This document shows, piece after piece, positions 25,633 to 33,103 of a DNA stretch of 64,000 bases; positions within the stretch are counted from its first letter, which is position 1; each line of letters opens with the position of its first letter. Source of the stretch: Guptibacillus hwajinpoensis (GTDB taxonomy: Bacteria; Bacillota; Bacilli; Bacillales; Guptibacillaceae); the NCBI RefSeq assembly GCF_029277305.1, contig NZ_CP119526.1. One strand, 5' to 3'. The notes under the pieces were generated by a model that saw nothing but the letters and a program-made list of their open reading frames with translations, did no database searches and was not told where the DNA came from. The position numbers and the translations under genes are program-made.

Positions 25633-25668
25633 AAGAAAAGACGCTACGTTCTCTTAGCGTCTTTTCTT
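25633..25668. terminator. Bidirectional intrinsic terminator
   Basis: AAGAAAAGACGCTA and TAGCGTCTTTTCTT form a 14-bp perfect stem lying between convergent genes, with suitable A and T runs on either strand. Confidence 0.9.
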
Positions 25669-25674
25669 ATGCAG

Positions 25675-26364
25675 TTACTCACCTTTCTCTTCAAGGAAGA
25701 GGTTTGTTTTACTCGCGTGAACCGCAAAAATGAGCGGATTCTTCTTAATATAACCTGCCTTTTTAAGGTCACTGATTGTTGCACTTACTGTTTCCCTTGT
25801 TGAACCAATCATAGTAGCTATGTCATAGTGAGTTAATTTAATGTCAATCGTTTGCCACTCGTTTTTACGTTTGCCGAATTTCTCACTTAATTTAAGTAAT
25901 AAAGAAAGGATTCGATATTTCACACTATGAAGTGCAAGGTTCTCGCTCATTTCATATATTTCTTTAAGCCGTGATGACAGGATTTCGATGAATTTGATTG
26001 CTAATTTAGGGTTTTCAGAAATAAGTGTCTCAAATTGAGATTTCCCAATTATGCAAACATACACATCCGACATTGCTTCGGCATAAACCAAATCATCGGT
26101 TAACGAAAAGCTCGATGTTTCCCCAAAAATGTTCCCATCACCAAGAAGGTCTACGGTTAATTGTTTTCCGGCTGCATTCGACCGGTAGAGGCGGACTGTC
26201 CCTTGTTTCAGAAGAAATAGAGCTTTCATAGGTTTCTCTGGTCCAAGGATCAATGTACCTTTCTTTAAAGGCTGCATATCGCTAACGTTATCAATTTGTT
26301 TTAAATCACTCATCTCAAGCTCATCGAACAAATTAATTTGAGATAGCATTGTTAACTTATCCAT
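25675..26364 (-). CDS. Crp/Fnr-family transcriptional regulator
   Basis: The N-terminal cyclic-nucleotide-binding-type beta barrel (about residues 10-120, with GTVRLYRSNAAGKQLTVDLL and GDGNIFGETSSFS) is followed by a dimer helix. A C-terminal winged helix-turn-helix with THYDIATMIGSTRETVSAT is the DNA reader. The cysteine cluster of Fnr is absent, so it is not an iron-sulfur oxygen sensor, and the effector is unknown. The start is ATG 26364, six bases after AGGTG. A MITE begins only 36 bases upstream of this start codon, so the native promoter has probably been displaced. Confidence 0.85.
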   Translation of the reverse strand: MDKLTMLSQINLFDELEMSDLKQIDNVSDMQPLKKGTLILGPEKPMKALFLLKQGTVRLYRSNAAGKQLTVDLLGDGNIFGETSSFSLTDDLVYAEAMSDVYVCIIGKSQFETLISENPKLAIKFIEILSSRLKEIYEMSENLALHSVKYRILSLLLKLSEKFGKRKNEWQTIDIKLTHYDIATMIGSTRETVSATISDLKKAGYIKKNPLIFAVHASKTNLFLEEKGE

Positions 26365-26399
26365 TGTGATCACCTGCAATTCATTTAAACTTTACACAA

Positions 26400-26561
26400 G
26401 GCTCTTTTCGTATACATTGTTGCTATAAGCGTGGGTTAATTTCCGCTCCAGGATGCTCGCTTTCCGCGGGGCGGGCGGTGAGCCTCCTTCCGCTCCAATT
26501 AGCGTAGTCAGGTTCTTTTACGAAAATACTTTCAAAACCAACAATCTTTTAGAAAAGAGCC
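26400..26561 (-). mobile_element. Family-1 MITE, 162 bp, between divergent genes
   Basis: This copy is in inverse orientation relative to the nested pair. Its termini are GGCTCTTTTC and GAAAAGAGCC, with ATTGTTGC/CAACAAT subterminal repeats. It is flanked by perfect TTACACAA duplications at 26392-26399 and 26562-26569. The GC-rich core is the short form (GGATGCTCGCTTTCCGCGGG). It occupies the control region between the Crp-type gene and the glutaredoxin-like gene. Confidence 0.9.
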
Positions 26562-26649
26562 TTACACAAAAACGACTAGTAATTCAGCTTACATCGTTTA
26601 CATAGGGTTTAATCGTATACTAATCATGTTAGGAGGTAAGGAAACTAAC

Positions 26650-26856
26650 ATGGAACAGCTTACATTATACACGATAACGAGTTGTATCGAATGCGGGAAA
26701 ATTAAATCGTATCTAAATAAGAAAGAAATTCCTTTTGAAGAAATTAATCTTTTCGAACAACCGAATAAACAACAGGAGTTACTAAACTATACAGGTGATT
26801 CAATTGTACCTACTATTATTCACATGGGGAAGGTCCTGGAGATTGGAGACCTTTAA
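26650..26856 (+). CDS. Glutaredoxin-like protein
   Basis: 68 residues with the thioredoxin-fold start LTLYTITSCIECGKIKSYL, where Cys-Ile-Glu-Cys is the redox pair, followed by the cis-proline segment SIVPTIIH. It belongs to the small YruB/NrdH-like glutaredoxins that reduce disulfides in small substrates. The chosen ATG 26650 gives the natural length; AGGAGG (26631) and AAGGAA (26638) precede it. An upstream in-frame ATG at 26626 lies before the ribosome site. The stop codon lies inside the target duplication of a second-family MITE. Confidence 0.75.
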   Translation: MEQLTLYTITSCIECGKIKSYLNKKEIPFEEINLFEQPNKQQELLNYTGDSIVPTIIHMGKVLEIGDL

Positions 26857-26860
26857 AATA

Positions 26861-26965
26861 GGCAATGTTAGTTCATATTGTTGATTTCTCGATTATTTAT
26901 TCGAAGCGATTGGTCACCCCAGGGCGTAAATGAGCAAACAATCAACACTGTTCATTAATATAGTC
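26861..26965 (-). mobile_element. Family-2 MITE, internally deleted 105-bp copy
   Basis: The left end reads GGCAATGTTAGTTCATATTG and the right end, reversed, reads GACTATATTAATGAACAGTG. Both match the element at 47607-47801 in opposite orientation, but the central part is missing. The flanks TTAAAATA (26853-26860) and TTGAAATA (26966-26973) are a 7-of-8 match to a target duplication. The left flank contains the TAA stop codon of the glutaredoxin-like gene. Confidence 0.75.
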
Positions 26966-27037
26966 TTGAAATAAATAGGAAGAACCAATTTGATTTGTTG
27001 CGAATAAGGTAAAGCAACTATTCAGTGAGGTGATTCT

Positions 27038-27670
27038 ATGACAGAATATCCAATTCTTTATACAGCTATTGGAGACTCTATTACTCTTGGTACAGGTACA
27101 ATTTTATTTTCACCTACATTTGTAGACTTTTATGCATCAGCACTTAAACGAGCTACAAAAAACTGTGTGCGATCAAGAATATATGCTCGAAATGGTTCAA
27201 CAACCGAAGATGTTAAACAAGCACTTGCTTCGTCTACTATTTCATTAAACAATACAAGCGTTGTGACGTTAACAGCTGGGGGAAATGACTTAATTGATGC
27301 TATGCAAGATTTTGTGAAAATGAATGACAAAAGCATATTATATAAAGCTCTCCATCATTGCTGTCAAAATATGAATTGGATCGTGGATTATCTATCAACT
27401 AATTTAAATAAACAGCGGGACAACTATATGATAAGGGTTGTTAATTTATACAATCCATTTCCTAATCTTCCATTAGCCAATTATTGGGTTCAGGCTTTTA
27501 ACGATCATATAGAAGACTGTTCGATAGAAGAACACGTGAAAGTAGCAGATGTTTTTACTCTTTTTCGCGGAAGAGAAGAAAAGTTATTATCTGATGACGG
27601 TATTCATCCGAATGACGAAGGTCAAAAAGTGATCGCAAAAGCCCTTGTAGAAACAGGAATATGCTTATGA
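27038..27670 (+). CDS. SGNH/GDSL-family hydrolase
   Basis: A 210-residue cytoplasmic esterase-type protein without a signal peptide. Block I is YTAIGDSITLGTG with nucleophile Ser14, block III is LTAGGNDLID, and block V is SDDGIHPNDEGQ with the Asp/His pair. SGNH enzymes hydrolyse esters, thioesters or carbohydrate acetyl groups; the substrate here is unknown. It lies 64 bases upstream of egtB in the same direction without an intervening terminator, so it may share a transcript with the ergothioneine genes. Confidence 0.85.
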   Translation: MTEYPILYTAIGDSITLGTGTILFSPTFVDFYASALKRATKNCVRSRIYARNGSTTEDVKQALASSTISLNNTSVVTLTAGGNDLIDAMQDFVKMNDKSILYKALHHCCQNMNWIVDYLSTNLNKQRDNYMIRVVNLYNPFPNLPLANYWVQAFNDHIEDCSIEEHVKVADVFTLFRGREEKLLSDDGIHPNDEGQKVIAKALVETGICL

Positions 27671-27734
27671 ATGTTTAATTTAGATTAAACCGGGGTAAAT
27701 TCTGGTGTCAATTATACAAATCAGGGAGGAACAT

Positions 27735-29021
27735 ATGGTACAACAATCTATCCAAACAACTGAATTAAGAAATCAATTGCTCCATTCGTACGAAACAACA
27801 AGAATGATGACAAATAAATTAGTAGAACCACTTGAAACGGAAGACTATACAATCCAATCAATACCGGATGTAAGTCCTCCAAAATGGCACATGGCTCATA
27901 CAACTTGGTTTTTCGAGACATTTATACTAAAAGAATACAGTGAGAGTTACCGTTCTTTTCATGAAGAATTTGATTACCTCTTTAATTCATACTACGAAAG
28001 TGTTGGTAGTTTCTTTCCGAGACATTCTAGAGGCTTATTAAGCCGACCTAGTATCGATAAGGTGAGGCGTTATCGTAAAGATATCGATGAGGAAATAACG
28101 AGATTAATAAATGAAGCAGACGAAGCGATATTAATTGAAATTGCAGACTTAATCGAAATAGGTTTACATCACGAACAACAGCACCAAGAGCTCTTAATGA
28201 CAGATATTAAATACAATTTCTCAATTAATCCATTAAAACCAATCTATCGAGAACTAGATTCAATTGAAACAGCCAAAGCTTCTCCTATCGAATGGTTATC
28301 ATTTGAAGGCGGACTTGTCGAAACCGGCATCAATGAGGGCAATGGTTTTTCTTTCGATAATGAAAGACCAGTACATAAAGTGTGGCTAGAGCCGTTTGAA
28401 CTTGCCTCTAGAACGGTTACAAATGGGGAGTACCTTGCTTTTATCGAAGATGGAGGGTATAAACGCGCTGAATTTTGGTTATCAGATGGTTGGTCAACCG
28501 TTAAAAATCAATCGTGGGAAGCTCCATTACATTGGGAGAAAAAAGATGGTGAATGGTACAATTTCACTTTACACGGTTTGGTGCCAGTAAATAACGAAGA
28601 GCCTGTCACGCATATTAGCTATTATGAAGCAGAAGCGTATGCAAGCTGGGCAGGAAAAAGACTTCCTACTGAAGCGGAATGGGAAGTTGCCGTAAGAGAT
28701 CAACCGATTGAGGGTAATTTTGTTGAAGATGGTGTCTATCATCCGGTTGCTTCAGTAAAAAAAGGAGAGGGACAGCTACAAAAAGCATATGGAGATGTGT
28801 GGGAATGGACGAAAAGTCCGTACATGCCATACCCGGGTAACAAACCTCTTGATGGTGCATTAGGTGAATACAATGCTAAATTTATGAGCAGTCAAATGAT
28901 CTTGCGTGGTGGCTCTTGTGTAACCTCTCAATCTCATATTCGTCCTTCTTATCGGAATTTTTTCGCTCCTGATAAGCGCTGGCAGTTTACTGGAATTCGT
29001 CTTGCAGGAGATGTTGAATGA
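27735..29021 (+). CDS. egtB: Ergothioneine biosynthesis sulfoxide synthase EgtB
   Basis: A non-heme iron enzyme that joins hercynine to cysteine or gamma-glutamylcysteine through a C-S bond using O2. The N-terminal DinB-like domain supplies the iron ligands: His52 in WHMAHTTWFFE, and the HxxxH pair His146/His150 in GLHHEQQHQELLMTD. The C-terminal formylglycine-generating-enzyme-like domain contains SWAGKRLPTEAEWE and RPSYRNFFAPDKRW. The start is ATG 27735, six bases after AGGGAGG, giving 428 residues. It overlaps egtD by four bases. Which sulfur donor it uses cannot be read from the sequence by eye. Confidence 0.9.
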   Translation: MVQQSIQTTELRNQLLHSYETTRMMTNKLVEPLETEDYTIQSIPDVSPPKWHMAHTTWFFETFILKEYSESYRSFHEEFDYLFNSYYESVGSFFPRHSRGLLSRPSIDKVRRYRKDIDEEITRLINEADEAILIEIADLIEIGLHHEQQHQELLMTDIKYNFSINPLKPIYRELDSIETAKASPIEWLSFEGGLVETGINEGNGFSFDNERPVHKVWLEPFELASRTVTNGEYLAFIEDGGYKRAEFWLSDGWSTVKNQSWEAPLHWEKKDGEWYNFTLHGLVPVNNEEPVTHISYYEAEAYASWAGKRLPTEAEWEVAVRDQPIEGNFVEDGVYHPVASVKKGEGQLQKAYGDVWEWTKSPYMPYPGNKPLDGALGEYNAKFMSSQMILRGGSCVTSQSHIRPSYRNFFAPDKRWQFTGIRLAGDVE

Positions 29022-29989
29022 TAAAAACACAAAGCAATATGCGAATCATTGATCAGCTTCAAGAACAGAACAACCGTTTTGACGAAGCTATAGAAAGCTT
29101 AACAGCTACTAAAAAGTCATTGCAGCCTAAGTTTTTGTACGATAAATATGGTTCGGTATTGTTTGAACAAATTACGCAGCTTGAAGAATATTACCCTACT
29201 AGAACGGAACTTTCGATTATGGAAGGTTCGCTTGATGAGATTTTAAGACACATCAGTTCTAGGTCAACAGTTATTGAATTTGGTAGTGGGGCAAGTAGGA
29301 AAATCAGGATGCTACTTGAATCAGGGATGATTGATGAGTATGTACCAATTGATATTTCGAAATCATTTCTTATGGAATCTTCTGAACAGCTATCAGTAGA
29401 CTATCCCGCTATTCAAGTGACGGGTATTGTTGCGGATTATACAAATGAGCTTAATCTTCCAAAAGAATTAATGGATGCAACTAAGAAAAAAACAGTCTTT
29501 TTTCCTGGTTCAACTATTGGTAACTTCGAGAAAAAGGAAGCTCACAACTTTCTTTCAATGATTGCTGCATTACTATCATCTGGCGATGGCTTATTAATAG
29601 GAGTTGATGTTAAGAAGGCTCCTCGAATACTTCATAACGCCTATAATGATAAGGAAGGCATTACTGCCAAATTTAATTTAAATCTGCTTACACACTTGAA
29701 TCGCGAACTTGGAGCAGATTTTAATCTTAATCAGTTCGAGCATTATGCTTTTTACAATGCAGAGTTGGGTAGAGTTGAAATGCACCTTGTTAGTATGGAG
29801 GAACAGGTTGTTACAATCGGTAATAAATCAATTCTATTTAACAATCATGAGACCATTCATACTGAAAATTCATATAAATATAGTATTAGTGAGTTTCAGC
29901 AATTAGCATCTTCTTCTGGTTTTGTTCTAGAGAAGACATGGACTGATCCGAAGGAATTATTTAGTCTCCACTATCTCAGCGTTTTATAA
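29018..29989 (+). CDS. egtD: L-histidine N(alpha)-methyltransferase EgtD
   Basis: A SAM-dependent enzyme that trimethylates histidine to hercynine, the first ergothioneine step. Recognisable blocks are KFLYDKYGSVLFEQI, LEEYYPTRTE, VIEFGSGASRKIRML (SAM site), YVPIDISKSFL, FFPGSTIGNFEK and LIGVDVKK. At 323 residues it is of family length. Its ATG lies within the egtB stop codon region, so the pair is translationally coupled. No egtA, egtC or egtE homolog is adjacent, so the C-S lyase step must be supplied elsewhere or by a general PLP enzyme. Confidence 0.93.
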   Translation: MIKTQSNMRIIDQLQEQNNRFDEAIESLTATKKSLQPKFLYDKYGSVLFEQITQLEEYYPTRTELSIMEGSLDEILRHISSRSTVIEFGSGASRKIRMLLESGMIDEYVPIDISKSFLMESSEQLSVDYPAIQVTGIVADYTNELNLPKELMDATKKKTVFFPGSTIGNFEKKEAHNFLSMIAALLSSGDGLLIGVDVKKAPRILHNAYNDKEGITAKFNLNLLTHLNRELGADFNLNQFEHYAFYNAELGRVEMHLVSMEEQVVTIGNKSILFNNHETIHTENSYKYSISEFQQLASSSGFVLEKTWTDPKELFSLHYLSVL

Positions 29990-30065
29990 AGTGAGCCGTT
30001 AGTAAGACATTGAGAGAGTATTTCGGTATAATTGTTTAGAACCCAAGGTTAAAGGAGTGATAAGC

Positions 30066-30383
30066 ATGAAAAAGATTGAAACAAATGATTCATATCAATC
30101 ATTTATTAACAATACGAATGTATCCGTTCTTAAATACGAGGCCAATTGGTGTCCTGATTGCAAACGTCTTGATTTCTTTATTGATGATATTATGACAGAA
30201 CATAACGATAAGAAATGGGCACAAATTGATATTGAACAGTTTCCTGAAATAACAGAGGAGAATGACGTGATGGGAATTCCAAGCCTTCTTATTTATAAGG
30301 AAGGTAAAAAGATTGGCCATCTTCACAGTGCTAATACGAAGAACCCTGATCAAGTAAAAGAATATTTAAGTCAATTTAAATAG
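30066..30383 (+). CDS. Thioredoxin-family protein
   Basis: 105 residues with the redox motif EANWCPDCKRLDFF (Cys-Pro-Asp-Cys) and the cis-proline MGIPSLLIYKEGK, the standard thioredoxin fold. The CPDC pair differs from the CGPC of housekeeping TrxA, so it is probably a specialised disulfide reductase. The start is ATG 30066 behind AAAGGAG. A MITE begins exactly at the last base of the stop codon: TAG here uses the element's first G, whereas the uninterrupted site would have read TAA. Confidence 0.85.
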   Translation: MKKIETNDSYQSFINNTNVSVLKYEANWCPDCKRLDFFIDDIMTEHNDKKWAQIDIEQFPEITEENDVMGIPSLLIYKEGKKIGHLHSANTKNPDQVKEYLSQFK

Positions 30384-30536
30384 GCTCTTTTCTAAAAGAT
30401 TGTTGCATTTGAAATAATTTTAAAAAACTAATCTTAGTGATTGGAGCGGAAGGATGCTCACCGCCCGCCCCGCGGAAAGCGAGCATCCTGGAGCGGAAAT
30501 TAACTCACTATAGCAACAATGTTTACGAAAAGAGCC
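30383..30536 (+). mobile_element. Family-1 MITE, 154 bp, inserted at a stop codon
   Basis: The termini GGCTCTTTTC and GAAAAGAGCC are perfect 10-bp inverted repeats, with subterminal GATTGTTGC/GCAACAAT. The core hairpin is GGATGCTC with GAGCATCC. Perfect TTTAAATA duplications lie at 30375-30382 and 30537-30544. The terminator of the thioredoxin gene follows immediately, so the element sits between stop codon and terminator. Confidence 0.93.
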
Positions 30537-30548
30537 TTTAAATAAGAG

Positions 30549-30577
30549 GGAGAGGGGGGCCACCCTCTCTTTTATTT
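30549..30577. terminator. Intrinsic terminator shared by convergent genes
   Basis: AGAGGG and CCCTCT form a GC-rich stem followed by TTTTATTTT. It overlaps the 3' end of the minus-strand gene by six bases and is separated from the thioredoxin gene by the MITE. Confidence 0.75.
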
Positions 30578-30802
30578 TGTTAAAATATATTCGATTGTGC
30601 CATCAGGAAGCGTATGAACGAAGGAAATGGAGTAGCCAATGCTTAGAAAGGTAGATAGCGACTCTGTACATAAAGGATGAAGTGGTTCTACCGGGGCATG
30701 AAGACTTTGAAAAAACGACGTGACTTTATTGGTGTTTTGAGAGCACCGAATGAGAACAACATGTTTCCCGCTCCATGCAGTGCCGATTTGATCTCTATTC
30801 AT
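30572..30802 (-). CDS. Hypothetical protein of 76 residues
   Basis: A soluble small protein beginning MNRDQIGTAWSGKHVVLIRC, with the predicted alternation of short strands and helices and a C-terminal LPDGTIEYILTK strand. I recognise no family. AAGGA lies nine bases before the ATG, and its stop lies in the convergent terminator, which supports expression. It is divergent from the c-di-GMP riboswitch transcript. Confidence 0.55.
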   Translation of the reverse strand: MNRDQIGTAWSGKHVVLIRCSQNTNKVTSFFQSLHAPVEPLHPLCTESLSTFLSIGYSISFVHTLPDGTIEYILTK

Positions 30803-30897
30803 TAGAAAACGTCCTTCATATTTATAGTAGTCATTAATAGGGTATGAGAAAGATACGCTAGTGTTAGAGAAAAAAACCGAATTATAATAAAAATATT

Positions 30898-30926
30898 TTG
30901 AATTTTTAACGAATTACTGGTATATT
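30898..30926 (+). promoter_or_regulatory. Promoter of the c-di-GMP riboswitch/sinI transcript
   Basis: TTGAAT at 30898-30903 and TATATT at 30921-30926 are spaced by 17 bases, placing initiation near 30933. The leader before the start codon would be about 208 nt, which fits a 5' riboswitch. Confidence 0.6.
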
Positions 30927-31019
30927 AATAACATATAACGTCACTGTTCTCTTAAATGTGCATGAGTATTACCGTTTCATAGTAGATCGATTAGAATCGT
31001 GTTGGAGTGTGTCATTTCT

Positions 31020-31115
31020 GAACTCTCCAGAAAAAGGCAAACCATCTGAAAAGGTGGGACGCAAAGACACAGGTCTAATGTTGGAACTCCAACGATGACG
31101 GCTGGTCCTCCTGGA
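31020..31115 (+). promoter_or_regulatory. Cyclic di-GMP-I (GEMM) riboswitch aptamer
   Basis: The strongly conserved GEMM core is present: GGCAAACC (31036-31043), then a short hairpin with a GAAA-type loop, then GTGGGACGCAAAG (31054-31066). A second helix with GTTGGAACTCCAAC and GATGACGGCTGG follows. GEMM-I aptamers bind c-di-GMP, the second messenger of the motile-to-biofilm switch. CCTCCT directly after the aptamer is complementary to the AGGAGG ribosome site of the next gene, suggesting translational control. The aptamer boundaries are approximate. Confidence 0.9.
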
Positions 31116-31132
31116 AAACCTATAAAGGAGGA
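31107..31132 (+). promoter_or_regulatory. Putative ribosome-site sequestering hairpin
   Basis: TCCTCCT at 31107-31112 can pair with AGGAGGA at 31126-31132, the Shine-Dalgarno sequence of the SinI-type gene. There is no T-run after it, so the expression platform is more likely translational than transcriptional. Which ligand state favours the hairpin cannot be told from the sequence. Confidence 0.6.
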
Positions 31133-31140
31133 TGAGGAAA

Positions 31141-31293
31141 ATGGCCGTGGCCAAGATAATGTCTGAGAAAATACTTGATCAAGAGTGGATTGTTTTGATG
31201 AAAGCCGCTAAGGAACTGGGACTCCAAAAGGATGAGGTTCAAGCATTTTTAAGACAGTATACAAACCCTACAACGACGAGACTACATAAATAA
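31141..31293 (+). CDS. SinI-type antirepressor domain protein
   Basis: A 50-residue protein whose centre, LDQEWIVLMKAAKELGLQKD, continues EVQAFLRQY. It matches the SinI dimerisation domain that binds and disables the biofilm repressor SinR (B. subtilis SinI reads LDQEWVELMVEAKE at the same place). No DNA-binding domain is present, as expected for an antirepressor. It starts at ATG 31141 with AAGGAGG nine bases upstream. An alternative ATG at 31159 would remove six residues. No SinR-like gene is in the window. The gene is alone between a c-di-GMP riboswitch and a terminator. Confidence 0.85.
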   Translation: MAVAKIMSEKILDQEWIVLMKAAKELGLQKDEVQAFLRQYTNPTTTRLHK

Positions 31294-31294
31294 G

Positions 31295-31321
31295 AAGAGC
31301 GATCTATAGATTGCTCTTTTT
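31295..31321 (+). terminator. Intrinsic terminator after the SinI-type gene
   Basis: AGAGCGATC and GATTGCTCT pair with one wobble around a TATA loop, followed by a six-base T-run. Confidence 0.9.
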
Positions 31322-31361
31322 CTGGCAATAATAAGGAAAGACACGATGTAATTAAAATTCC

Positions 31362-31391
31362 TTGACTTTAGTTATTCATTTTTTGTATCAT
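31362..31391 (+). promoter_or_regulatory. Promoter of the glyQS T-box leader
   Basis: TTGACT at 31362-31367 and TATCAT at 31386-31391 are spaced by 18 bases, immediately upstream of the T-box leader. Confidence 0.65.
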
Positions 31392-31394
31392 ATG

Positions 31395-31625
31395 TCTTAT
31401 CAAATGCATACATAAAATGTACAACTGTGAAGGACAAATAGTAGCCAGGAGATTTCTTACTAGCGATTCAGGGATGGTGAAAGCCTGAAAAAAATCTGGT
31501 GAAACGGCAGTCTGGAGTTGGAATACTGAAAGTGGATGTACCTTGTACATCAACTAGGGTGGAACCGCGGGTGCTTAAGCTCTCGTCCCTGGACAATTAC
31601 TGTCCATGGGTCGGGGGCTTTTTAT
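31395..31625 (+). promoter_or_regulatory. T-box leader (tRNA-Gly sensing) with terminator
   Basis: The T-box core AGGGTGGAACCGCGG is at 31556-31570. Its TGGA bulge would pair with a UCCA acceptor end, as in bacterial tRNA-Gly. A GGC glycine triplet at 31506-31508, in GAAACGGCAG, is in a plausible specifier-loop position. The final hairpin (GCTCTCGTCCC with GGGTCGGGGGC, then TTTTT at about 31621) is the regulated terminator. Uncharged tRNA-Gly would stabilise the antiterminator and raise glycyl-tRNA synthetase expression. Confidence 0.93.
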
Positions 31626-31658
31626 ATTTGATGAGAACGAATAAAAGGAGAGAATGAC

Positions 31659-33041
31659 ATGAGTATTACAATGGAACAAATTGTTTCAATCGCGAAACAC
31701 AGAGGATTTATTTTTGCAGGATCCGATATTTATGGTGGTCTTGCGAATACATGGGACTACGGTCCGCTTGGTGTAGAACTGAAGAACAACATCAAGGGTG
31801 CTTGGTGGAAGAAGTTTGTTCAGGAATCACCATATAACAGCGGGTTAGACGCAGCGATTTTAATGAACCCAAAAACATGGGAAGCTTCAGGTCATTTGGG
31901 GAATTTCAATGATCCTTTAATTGATTGCAAAAGCTGTAAAACACGTCATCGTGCAGACAAGTTGATTGAGGATGCCTTGTCAACTGATACTGATGAAATG
32001 ATTGCAGATGGTCTTTCATTTGAAGAAATGGGCCGTTTAATTAAAGATAATAATATTACATGTCCTGAATGTGGAAGCAATGACTTCACAGAAATTCGAC
32101 AGTTCGATTTAATGTTCAAAACACATCAGGGAGTAACAAAGTCAAGCACAAGCGAAATCTACCTGCGTCCTGAAACAGCACAAGGTATTTTCGTGAACTT
32201 TAAGAACGTGCAACGTTCTATGCGTAAGAAAGTTCCTTTTGGTATTGCTCAAATCGGTAAAAGCTTCCGTAATGAAATTACACCAGGGAACTTCACTTTC
32301 CGTACACGTGAGTTCGAGCAAATGGAGCTTGAATTCTTCTGTAAACCGGGGGACGAACTAGAATGGCACGAATATTGGAAAGAATATTGTAAGAACTGGC
32401 TTCTTAATCTTGGTGTAAGTGAAGATAGCATTCGTTTACGTGAGCACGCAGAAGACGAATTATCTCATTATAGTAATGCAACATCAGATATTGAGTACAA
32501 ATTCCCATTTGGGTGGGGAGAACTTTGGGGTGTAGCATCAAGAACGGACTATGACCTTAAGCAGCACATGGAACACTCGAATGAAGACTTTACGTATCAT
32601 GATCAGCAAACGGGTGAAAAATATGTGCCATATTGTATTGAACCTTCTCTTGGGGCAGATCGTGTAACACTTGCTTTCTTAATTGAAGCATATGAAGAAC
32701 AGGAGCTTGAGGATGGATCATCAAGAAGTGTTATGCACTTCCATCCTGCTATTGCACCTTTCAAAGCTGCTGTTTTCCCACTATCTAAAAAGCTTTCTGA
32801 AGAAGCGAGAGCAGTTCATGCTGAACTATCTAAATACTTTATGGTGGACTATGATGAAGCAGGTTCGATCGGTAAACGTTACCGTCGCCACGATGAAATT
32901 GGAACGCCATATGCGATTACTTTTGACTTCGATTCAGTTGAAGATCAGCAGGTAACAATCCGTGATCGTGATACAATGGAACAAAAAAGAATGCCTATTT
33001 CAAAATTAAAAAGCTTCCTAGAAGAAAAAACACAATTTTAA
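31659..33041 (+). CDS. glyQS: Glycine--tRNA ligase (dimeric, single-chain type)
   Basis: It charges tRNA-Gly. This is the class II alpha2 enzyme, not the two-subunit glyQ/glyS form. Motif 2 is seen in GKSFRNEITPGNFTFRTREF, and motif 3 in a GADRVTLAFL segment. A zinc-binding CKSCKTRHR...CPECGSNDF insertion is also present. The C-terminal anticodon-binding domain (KAAVFPLSKKL onwards) ends at residue 460. The start is ATG 31659 behind AAAGGAGAG. It is regulated by the T-box leader directly upstream, whose glycine signature agrees with the product. Confidence 0.96.
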   Translation: MSITMEQIVSIAKHRGFIFAGSDIYGGLANTWDYGPLGVELKNNIKGAWWKKFVQESPYNSGLDAAILMNPKTWEASGHLGNFNDPLIDCKSCKTRHRADKLIEDALSTDTDEMIADGLSFEEMGRLIKDNNITCPECGSNDFTEIRQFDLMFKTHQGVTKSSTSEIYLRPETAQGIFVNFKNVQRSMRKKVPFGIAQIGKSFRNEITPGNFTFRTREFEQMELEFFCKPGDELEWHEYWKEYCKNWLLNLGVSEDSIRLREHAEDELSHYSNATSDIEYKFPFGWGELWGVASRTDYDLKQHMEHSNEDFTYHDQQTGEKYVPYCIEPSLGADRVTLAFLIEAYEEQELEDGSSRSVMHFHPAIAPFKAAVFPLSKKLSEEARAVHAELSKYFMVDYDEAGSIGKRYRRHDEIGTPYAITFDFDSVEDQQVTIRDRDTMEQKRMPISKLKSFLEEKTQF

Positions 33042-33046
33042 CTATG

Positions 33047-33073
33047 AGAGCCGCTCGATGTGAGCGGCTTTTC
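33047..33073 (+). terminator. Intrinsic terminator after glyQS
   Basis: AGCCGCTC and GAGCGGCT form an eight-pair stem with a short loop, followed by TTTT. Confidence 0.9.
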
Positions 33074-33103
33074 TATACTTATTAAAATGAGAGGGGTTTC
33101 ACA

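Noticed and set aside
27100..27340. Minus-strand frames inside coding genes here and throughout the window
   Set aside because: They are antisense shadows of clearly conserved proteins and lack ribosome sites.
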